Below, in pieces: positions 8,497 to 16,300 of a DNA stretch of 25,838 bases. Position numbers and translations under genes: made by a program. The DNA comes from a virus. The stretch is from IMG/VR virus record IMGVR_UViG_3300027896_000196, positions 1 to 25,838 of that record, one strand, 5' to 3'. Below the pieces are notes generated by a model. It saw only the letters and a list, made by a program, of their open reading frames with translations, was not told the origin of the DNA and ran no database searches. How positions within the stretch are numbered: the stretch's first letter is position 1; each line of letters opens with the position of its first letter.

Positions 8497-9231
8497 TTAG
8501 GCGATTTGTAAAAATTGTGTAAAGTTAACAGTTTGTCCTGATTTAGCTCTTACGGCTATATTGGCTCTTAGTATTGATGAATCATTAGTATCGAAGGATA
8601 CTTTGACGTTTTCTACTACGTCCAGGGTTTCTCCTTGGGACATTGTTCGTCCTGTTGACATGTATTGATTCTGCAGGCCTTTAAAGACCTGTAGTGTATT
8701 GCTTATTTCTTGAGTGACTCGTGATACTATATAGGGTTGGTTATAGACTCTTTGTCCTATAAGGTTTACGAGTCCTGTACCTACAAAGAGTTGAAAAGGA
8801 TTACTTCTGAGCTCTGTAATTGTAAATTTTTCAACGTTTTGTAGTAAAAGGTTCTCGTTTCTGTTTACTAGCAAATCTCCTGTATTTCCGTAATTTATGT
8901 CGTCTATTTGTCCCAGGCCGATGCATTTGGGGCAATAATTTTTTATAGTGATATAAGTTATTTCAAAGTAATCTTCTATGGCTTTCCATTCGTTTTTAAA
9001 AACGATCTTTTTATTTAGTCCGGACTGTAATGTTTGGTCCGGTATTTCCATGATAAAATATGCTGTTTTTGGTACTATATCGTCGGACGCATACATGTCT
9101 ATATTTAAAGATGATAAAGGTTTAGAAGTTGTTATAGTTCTCCTGTCTGAATTAAGGGTCACGGGTTCTTTGAAGACCCTGTGGTCGCATATTGTTGCTA
9201 ATTTAAGATCATACGTCATGGGAAAAGACAT
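8497..9231 (-). CDS. Probable gp25-like baseplate wedge protein with a CPKC motif
   Basis: This protein has 244 residues from the ATG at 9231. The frame extends three codons upstream to a TTG at 9240, but neither start has a strong ribosome-binding site, and the ATG is the simpler choice. The centre carries CPKC (100-103) followed by a GLGQIDDI segment. The C-terminal half (about 125-230) alternates helices and strands, with NPFQLFVGTGLVNLIGQ, a conserved-looking EI helix and a final VSFDTND strand. This layout recalls gp25-like wedge subunits, and gp25-type genes usually sit directly before the baseplate-J gene, as here. The assignment is inferred from pattern and position. Only one cysteine pair is present, so a metal site would need another partner or a second subunit. 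Confidence 0.6.
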   Translation of the reverse strand: MSFPMTYDLKLATICDHRVFKEPVTLNSDRRTITTSKPLSSLNIDMYASDDIVPKTAYFIMEIPDQTLQSGLNKKIVFKNEWKAIEDYFEITYITIKNYCPKCIGLGQIDDINYGNTGDLLVNRNENLLLQNVEKFTITELRSNPFQLFVGTGLVNLIGQRVYNQPYIVSRVTQEISNTLQVFKGLQNQYMSTGRTMSQGETLDVVENVKVSFDTNDSSILRANIAVRAKSGQTVNFTQFLQIA

Positions 9232-9253
9232 TCTTATCAAGAGATTATTACAA

Positions 9254-11305
9254 TTATGACCGCCACAGCATGAAGGCGATTACTGTACCGTTGGCATTTT
9301 TGTACGCATATTTATCTAAAAGATTTATATCCGGGTTATTGTTTGGTGAATTTTTCTGAGCAATTTTTTGGGCTTTATTAAGAGCTCCGTCTTTATTATT
9401 GTCGGTTCCTCTGGTTACCAGCAGAAATGCATCTGTAGGGGCCTTGGCTCCTTCAGTAGCAGGTGGTGGGGTTCCAGCCTGTTCAACTGTCGTTGTGGGC
9501 GTAGGTGTAGCAGGGGTTGTTAGAGCACCAGGTTTTGTATTAGTCGCACTGGCAAGAGCATTAGCTTTCCAGGTTTCTAGATTAGAGGGCGTAGTAAGGC
9601 TAGGGTTTAAAATATTAGCATAGGGATAATTTTGTACTGTGGGGTTTGCTGTTGGAGAATTTCCAGTATTAGAACCTGTAGATACTACGGGATTAGTGAT
9701 TTTAACATTTGTAGATGAAGACGGAGCCACGGTAAAGACAGGGATAGACGCTGGAGTTAGTGGCAATTTAGTATCTACAGGTTTGCTGGGGTCTTTGTCT
9801 CCTATAGTATTAAGTACGGAAGAAGCGGGGGCCTTCATATCAGAGACGGGTACTGCATCTGAAGATGCTGACGGTGCAGATACGTTGGCTCCCGTAGCAC
9901 TTGAAGTAGTAGTTTTGGCTGCTGGGAGTCTGTCTAAAGGATATGAAATAGTGCCGAAATCGTTGCTTTCAAATATGCTTGTATAATTATAGACCCAATC
10001 AGGAGCGTCTATTGGTAATTCTCCTACGAGTCCTTCGGTGGAGGCATTTATAGTTTTTTGAAAATTAGTGGCTGCTGCAAGGGCATCTCTGAATTTTTGG
10101 GCTCCTGCATTTTTTGCTTCTTCATATTTATCTTTAACTTGGTCTGACTTTAAATTTTTAGAAGTATCCGGAGGTCTGACAATTTTTGGGCATAGGGGTA
10201 AAGGTAAAAATTTTGTATTTTTTTCCTGGAGAGACTTTTTTAAACCGGCAAGCCAAGTGGGGCATTCAAAGGAGCCATAATAGTATGTGTCTCCGAGACT
10301 CATAACTACGCTGGGATAGTGTATGGTTTTATCCTTCAGGGAAGTTCCCTCGGGGAGTATGGTTTCAGCTTTCTTACTAATCCCGTCAGAAATAGAGGAG
10401 TCGTTAACTACTGTAACAATATTTTTTATAAACTGGTCTACGACGTCTACAATCTTTGTATTAGCGGCGGCACCCCTAAAGGTATCCAATTTTTCTTTAA
10501 TAATTTTTAAATTTTGTTCACAGCCTGGATCATTAAAATCAAGCTTAGTATTTTCTTGCAGAAATTCAGGATATGACTGAGCATGAGCCCAAAAATGCTT
10601 ACGAATATTGCTCATGGTTGTGGCGGCTAATTTAGCTTCATCAGGATAAGCTCTTTTACCCTCTTGATCTGTAGAATACATATTATAAGCTTTAGATAGT
10701 CCTTGTAAGAGCAATAAACCGGAGACATTTGATTTAGCTATGGCGTCTTGCTCAATGTCACTTTGATCAGGAGACAAATAATTTCCTACAGAAGAAACCA
10801 AACTGCCTGCTTTATAAAGAATATTTTTTGATCGGGCTTCTTCAGCACTTTTAATAGCTGTCTGAAAACTAACAATTGTAAGACTATATTCTCTAATAGC
10901 TGTATCTATCTGCATTAATTCATTGTTTATTTTATTTAAGGCTTGTTCCATTTCTGAAACGCCATGAATACTTAAATATGTCTGAAATTTATCATGGTTT
11001 ATACTTGGGTCTGTACCTGCCTCTTTTATTTGTTGTTCATAAGATGACTGCCAGTCAGCACGAGTATTTGTACCTCCACCAGTATGGCTATAAATAAAGG
11101 CTTGATCAAGCGTGCTATATAATCGGCTCTTGATGTGAGACTCACTCAATCTAAGTTCAGTCTGTGTCTTTTCAAGAGTGACAATTCTTTGTTGAGCTTT
11201 TTGAATGCCATTACGAAAGCCCGTAATACTATTACCCACAAGAAGATGATTCAAGCGTGCTATATCATTAGTAGTAGTGACTAGGACTTGGCTATCTTGA
11301 GACAT
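9254..11305 (-). CDS. Baseplate-associated structural protein with a helical body and long Ser/Thr/Pro linker
   Basis: This 683-residue protein is not recognised. Residues about 30-60 and 115-160 are helical with coiled-coil character (runs of Gln, Glu, Lys and Leu). A mixed region follows to about 460, with cysteines at 262, 348 and 372. Residues about 462-625 form a low-complexity linker dominated by Ala, Ser, Thr, Pro and Val. A compact C-terminal segment (626-683) carries a D635-x-N637-x-D639-G-x-L-N loop resembling EF-hand or dockerin calcium loops. A body, flexible linker and small end domain would suit a tether on the outside of the baseplate. The start at 11305 has an AAGGA site at good spacing. 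It sits between the 612-residue protein and the gp25-like gene, which supports a virion role. Confidence 0.6.
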   Translation of the reverse strand: MSQDSQVLVTTTNDIARLNHLLVGNSITGFRNGIQKAQQRIVTLEKTQTELRLSESHIKSRLYSTLDQAFIYSHTGGGTNTRADWQSSYEQQIKEAGTDPSINHDKFQTYLSIHGVSEMEQALNKINNELMQIDTAIREYSLTIVSFQTAIKSAEEARSKNILYKAGSLVSSVGNYLSPDQSDIEQDAIAKSNVSGLLLLQGLSKAYNMYSTDQEGKRAYPDEAKLAATTMSNIRKHFWAHAQSYPEFLQENTKLDFNDPGCEQNLKIIKEKLDTFRGAAANTKIVDVVDQFIKNIVTVVNDSSISDGISKKAETILPEGTSLKDKTIHYPSVVMSLGDTYYYGSFECPTWLAGLKKSLQEKNTKFLPLPLCPKIVRPPDTSKNLKSDQVKDKYEEAKNAGAQKFRDALAAATNFQKTINASTEGLVGELPIDAPDWVYNYTSIFESNDFGTISYPLDRLPAAKTTTSSATGANVSAPSASSDAVPVSDMKAPASSVLNTIGDKDPSKPVDTKLPLTPASIPVFTVAPSSSTNVKITNPVVSTGSNTGNSPTANPTVQNYPYANILNPSLTTPSNLETWKANALASATNTKPGALTTPATPTPTTTVEQAGTPPPATEGAKAPTDAFLLVTRGTDNNKDGALNKAQKIAQKNSPNNNPDINLLDKYAYKNANGTVIAFMLWRS

Positions 11306-11319
11306 TGCTTAGCATCCTT

Positions 11320-13158
11320 TTATTTTTTTGAAAAAACAGATGTTATAAAGTCAAAAGCGGCAACCATAGCTGCCACGGCACTTTTTCCTATAGATGATCC
11401 GTAAACAAATACAAAGCCTATTGTTATCCCATTAGGTCCACTAAAAGGCGGAGACCCGGGAGGCAATTTAGCGTTCTGGATTCGTTCCACAAATACGGGC
11501 ATGCCCCCTGACATGGGCTTTAAATTTAAAAAGGACACGGAAGGTCCCAAAGTAAAATTCTGGAGCATATTTATCATATAGGTCAGGACATTTACCATGT
11601 CAATATACATTTGAATTTTTTCTTTAATTTGAACAAGAAAGGCATTAAAAGCGTCAGAAGCATTTGTAACCATACCCTTAAGAGAGTCAAGAAGTTGATG
11701 ATATAAATCTACTATTTCTGCTGCCCAGGGTATAAGAGCTTGTATTTGTATTGATTGCCATGTATTTATTTTTACGTGGCCGTCAGATATAGAAAGTAAT
11801 TCCCAACGGCCATATGGGTGGGCAATTACATCTGTAGTAGCATAGGCATCATTACAGGCTTTTATTGTCACGACTAGCTCTTTAGAAAAGGGCCCTGATA
11901 AGCGTCCTCCGGGAAGACAGGACTGAACCACGTAATAAATCTGAGTTACTACCTCTCCGTTTATTGTAGGCTGGCCATTAGAATTAAGAACGAAGTCCGT
12001 ATCAATATATTCTATGGTTGGGCCTAGGGCGTTGTTTATTACTTTTGGGTTTCCTTTATTAAAATCAGGATCCTTATATACTGTTTCTAATTTTTCAGGA
12101 TAGGGCAAAGGAGCTCCTACAATAAAAGATTCTCCTAAAAGCTTCGCGTCTTCCTCTAGGATTTCTTTAGTTACACTTGTATCTCTAGGTGCAAATATAT
12201 TAGCAAACCAAGCCTTAACAACAGTTAATAACCCGGGCTCTCCTGTCTCTTGGTCGTCTACAAGATAAGTAGGAAAAAATTCTACAAACTGTTTAGTTCC
12301 ACCGGGTATTCTACTTCGGGATATTTTATAAGATGATGTTATATAAGTATTATCCCATTGAATTTTTACGCCATAAGATTGCTTACCCTTACTATCCTCA
12401 AAAAAGCCGCACTGCCCATTTAGATTAGTAGGAGCCGGGGGCTCTAAATTGAACCCAAAAAGTTTCATGAAGCTGAACATACCAGCCATGTGTTTGAGTT
12501 CAGTCCAAATAGTATCTAAAGAAGTAGAGTCAAGGACCATAACGCATCCGCCTACGTAGTCCCCTTCAACAAAAGGCGGCTTATGTTTATCAGGATTATA
12601 TAGTGATGTATTAAGTCTTGAAATGAAACCTTGGAAGCCTCCATAGGCCTCATGAGGGGCATCAGGGTCTCCTGATTTACTGGAAAGGAAAGCTGGCGGA
12701 GCCACAACATTAAGATATACCCCTGAGGTAAGACCTTCTGCCAAAAGTTTATCCACTTTAGCTTCAGCAATATTTATCACACTAAGAAGAAGTCTGGAAA
12801 AAGAACTGAAGCTATTAATAAAAAGGCCTATTACGGACAAGACCTTTTCAAGGGCTGCTATAATAGTGTTTAATTTATTAAGGGCTTTTGTAATAAGGTC
12901 CGAATTAAAGCCAGGAATTTTCAGAGAATAAGGCATCCATTGGTCACTTCCAACAGCGGGTTCCGTGACTGCGGCAGTTGCAGCTTCAGCAGCGGCTAAA
13001 GCGGCTGCCGCCAAGTCTTCCGTTGTAGGCACCACTACGGGCTTTATAACGACGGGAGGAGCCACAGGCATAGTCAGAGTCGTTGAACTGCTTGGGTTCG
13101 CTGGAATGTAAGGAAAGGCCTTCAGGAGCCCTTTAAAATCTAATGATGTTGTGGACAT
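11320..13158 (-). CDS. Baseplate-associated protein with an interrupted FN3-like fold
   Basis: This 612-residue protein has no confident family. Residues 27-75 are rich in Pro, Val and Ala. Residues about 85-140 are amphipathic or hydrophobic helices. Residues about 240-285 (PAPTNL, VKIQWD, YKISRS, IPGG) look like the first strands of a fibronectin type III fold. Its later strands appear at about 380-435 (QIYYVVQS, PGGRLSGPFS, ELVVTIKA). Roughly 95 residues are inserted between them. The C-terminal third is again helical (480-535) and ends in a Gly/Ala-rich hydrophobic segment (575-610). It is flanked by structural genes on both sides and starts 2 bases after the stop of the small 73-residue gene, with only a weak AAGA site, suggesting coupling. 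It is probably a virion protein; its exact place is unknown. Confidence 0.6.
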   Translation of the reverse strand: MSTTSLDFKGLLKAFPYIPANPSSSTTLTMPVAPPVVIKPVVVPTTEDLAAAALAAAEAATAAVTEPAVGSDQWMPYSLKIPGFNSDLITKALNKLNTIIAALEKVLSVIGLFINSFSSFSRLLLSVINIAEAKVDKLLAEGLTSGVYLNVVAPPAFLSSKSGDPDAPHEAYGGFQGFISRLNTSLYNPDKHKPPFVEGDYVGGCVMVLDSTSLDTIWTELKHMAGMFSFMKLFGFNLEPPAPTNLNGQCGFFEDSKGKQSYGVKIQWDNTYITSSYKISRSRIPGGTKQFVEFFPTYLVDDQETGEPGLLTVVKAWFANIFAPRDTSVTKEILEEDAKLLGESFIVGAPLPYPEKLETVYKDPDFNKGNPKVINNALGPTIEYIDTDFVLNSNGQPTINGEVVTQIYYVVQSCLPGGRLSGPFSKELVVTIKACNDAYATTDVIAHPYGRWELLSISDGHVKINTWQSIQIQALIPWAAEIVDLYHQLLDSLKGMVTNASDAFNAFLVQIKEKIQMYIDMVNVLTYMINMLQNFTLGPSVSFLNLKPMSGGMPVFVERIQNAKLPPGSPPFSGPNGITIGFVFVYGSSIGKSAVAAMVAAFDFITSVFSKK

Positions 13159-13160
13159 AG

Positions 13161-13382
13161 TTAGAATCTTTTTAAATTGTTAACTTTCTTTTGAAGATCC
13201 ATTCCATAGTCATGTATAGCATGACCTAGAAGTTCCGTTGTTTCTTTAATAGCTCTCACAAAAGGACTCTCAGTACTGGCCCTTTGCCATACATCTTCTA
13301 CGGCATCAGGCTTTTGTTGATATTTAGAGCCGTCTGATTTGACGCTATCTGTTGTTCGATCTGTTTCAGCTTGGCGTAGCAC
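13161..13382 (-). CDS. Small helical protein overlapping the end of the 1763-residue gene
   Basis: This 73-residue protein has a GTG start at 13382. A perfect AGGAGG site lies 5 bases before it, inside the coding region of the 1763-residue gene. The two genes overlap by 85 bases in different frames. Its stop lies 2 bases before the start of the 612-residue gene, so it fills what would otherwise be a 139-base gap in a tightly packed series. The product is highly charged: residues 1-35 are polar, and residues about 40-73 would form an amphipathic helix ending in KKVNNLKRF. No family is recognised. It could be a small assembly factor or adaptor for its neighbours. The ribosome-binding site, position and spacing make it a convincing gene. 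Confidence 0.7.
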   Translation of the reverse strand: MLRQAETDRTTDSVKSDGSKYQQKPDAVEDVWQRASTESPFVRAIKETTELLGHAIHDYGMDLQKKVNNLKRF

Positions 13383-16300
13383 CCTTGCCTCCTATTAAAA
13401 CGGTTATTAGCCCATGTATATAAGTCTCCAGGGACCCCTGTAGTTTCTGTCTTTAAAATTTCTTCTGCAGCCAAATCGTTTCTTATTTCGCCTTCACGAG
13501 TATTTAATTGTGTTGTTCGTGTATCAGTAAGATAAGGATAACGACCCGTAGCAAAAGAATATCTCTGATTTAATGTCAGTTCTGAAATAGTTTGATATGT
13601 GATTGTTGCATCTCTTAAGCCATAATATACTGTAGCATTGGGGTTTATTGGGCTATAATTTAGCTTAAACGCTGCTGAAGAGTAATCATTATAAACAGGA
13701 TCCCCTGAAGTGGAAAAACCACTAATGCCATTAATTATATTTTTAATGTAGCCCACAGTAGAATCGCTATATACAAGGGCTGTAGAATCCGCGACCCCAC
13801 CTACTTTCCAGTAAAGATTCAATGCTGTAGAATCAGTAATATAATAGGCATTGCTTACCGGGGCACCTGCTTGTATTGTAAAAACGGGTGTATTAGCAAG
13901 ATTAAATTGAATTTGATTTGTAGCACTGTAATTGCCCCCGACGGAGCCATCCCACCCCGTCCAGGTTCCCCCAACTATTGACCCATCGCTAAAAGTAACA
14001 ACAGGAGTATAGAGGCCATATAGTGGGATATCATAATTCAATATTCTTGGATCATATAATGGATCCGGTGTAACAGTAAGAGTTATAGACGTCAGCCCAT
14101 TTATATTAGTAAAATCCTGAGTGAATTCTTGAAAATTAATGGGCCATTTCCAATCCAATGTTAGAATATCTAAATTATAGCCCAACGCAGCATTAGCCTG
14201 ATCAAGAGCTATAGAAGCATTTAATAAAGCCGCAGAAGCGTCCGTATAAGAAGTAATAATCGAAGGCTCTTTTATAATTTGATTAAGGGCACTTATTTGG
14301 GCTTCTATTTTAGGGATTTCATTATTGAGACTATCTATTTCTCCATTTATAGCAGTAGATGCATTAACTAGGTCATTATTAATACGGTCCATTCTATTAT
14401 ATTCATCAAACATAGCTATCAAAGCCACAGCCTCATTTACAAGATAGCCAGCTTCTGAAGAATCTGATATAATTTCAGGTAGATGACTGTTTCTATCAAA
14501 ATTTCCTATAGAGACAGCTCCTGGAACAAAGCCAAGTTTAGATGTGGTAGCGTTATCTCCCAACTTTAAATAGTTTATAGGATAGGAAGCTCTTAGGACC
14601 ATTGTGGATAAATAGCCATAACTCTGAGTGGGGTCAACGACATTTTCAACAGTAGCTGATAATCCCGGGATATTACTGGTTAACTGCTCTGCTATCTGAG
14701 CAATGTTAAGCTTTGAAACAGGCGGCTGAAGAGCTGCTATAAGCTGTGGAGGCAAAGGTAGTGCTCCAAAGCGGATAAGAGGGTCTAAAAATACATAAGT
14801 GCTGTCTGAGCTATCCAAAGTACATGTAAATACATCTCCTGAAACAAGATTAAAGTTATTATTTTTAGAGCCCACATGTTTCGGACCAATATAGCCGTCA
14901 TCGTCATAAAGAGGGAAAGGAGACGCTGCCGTATAGGACTCCCCATTTATAGTATCCGACGTTGACTGTTCTTCAAAAGGCCTATCCAGGGTCAATGAAT
15001 TGTTGCTATTTATAGCGTAGACATTATATAGAGCAGTTGAGTCCGTTCTTTTTATTACGGAATTCAGGGGTAGATTTTGACTTGTTAATTGATACGACCA
15101 CTGAGTACCAACCCCAACTACGTCTGCGGAGCCCTGAGTAAAGATAGCTCCGACATTAGTATAATAACCCGTGAGTGGGTTGCAAATCATGGGTTCCATA
15201 TTTGTGTAATCAGCTTTGGAGAATATTCTATTTATGGATTTATTAGCTGCAAGTTGTTGTTCCTCTGAGAATATCCCGTCATTATTAAAGAGCTTTGGTC
15301 CTGTAGCAGCTTCCATTTCTAAGCCATAGCTGGTGAGCCTGTTCTGAAAGAAGTCATAAATCTTTTTGAATATTCTACATTCAATCTCTTCATCCTGGCG
15401 TTTATATTCATTCCCTGCCAGGCCGCCACTACTGGGATCCTGGCTCTCATCACCATAGACGCTACCGCCCTGGCCGGTATTACCGTTTAATTGGAGAGCT
15501 TCGCTTTGCATTCTGGGAATAGTCACTGAACTGAAAAAGTCTTTCTGGTCGAGCACTTGAATATAAAACTGGTCAAGATTGTCGTATTCAAAAGAGGCAA
15601 AGACATTAGATTTAGCTGGGAGGATTGTGAAGTATTTTAAAGAGTATGCTACTTGGGAAGTATTAAGAAAACGACGGCCCATATAATCTAAATTATAGCG
15701 GTCGTATTGTTTTATGGGGTTAGTTAATTCAATGACTCCTGGCTCATTTATATTAAAATTTGTAGTGTCAACAAAATTGATAAAAGGTGACTGGTTACTA
15801 TATCTCAAAGCATTAGAGGCATATAATACTGTACTGGAGTCTTTATAAACTGTGGAAGCAGTGGGAATAATTTTATTAGACTGCCAGGAGGGCACATAAT
15901 TCAAAACAGATACTATGGGAGACAGTGCAGTAGAAAGAGTTCCAAGTGTCGGATAATTACTATAGAGGAATGATGTGTTATCGATATGAATAGAAGATGA
16001 ATCAGATACAACATTAAGAATTCTGTTATCTATACCATTTAAAATGAAGGCTGGCTGGCTTTTCAGAGTTACGATAGGCTCAAAAGGTATTATTTCTGTT
16101 GTGCCTTCATTATAAACGGGGGCATCAGAGCATGTAAGTAAAGAGAGAGCAATAGCATCAGTACAGTCTTTTACAATTTCAGACGTCAAAGTCACTTGAG
16201 TTTTTGAGCCGTCGAATGTTGCACTTAGAACTAAATAAAGATTATTTAAGACATCTATTAAAGTCCCCTGTCTAAAAAGATTGCTGATATTACTACCTGA

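Noticed and set aside
9639-9986. Open frame of 115 codons on the plus strand opposite the 683-residue gene.
   Set aside because: It mirrors the low-complexity Ser/Thr/Pro region, has no ribosome-binding site and no recognisable product. The minus-strand gene explains the region.
12552-12770. Minus-strand frame of 72 codons inside the 612-residue gene.
   Set aside because: Wholly nested in another frame of the same strand, no good ribosome-binding site, and a composition like a shifted frame. Unlike the 73-residue gene, it fills no gap.
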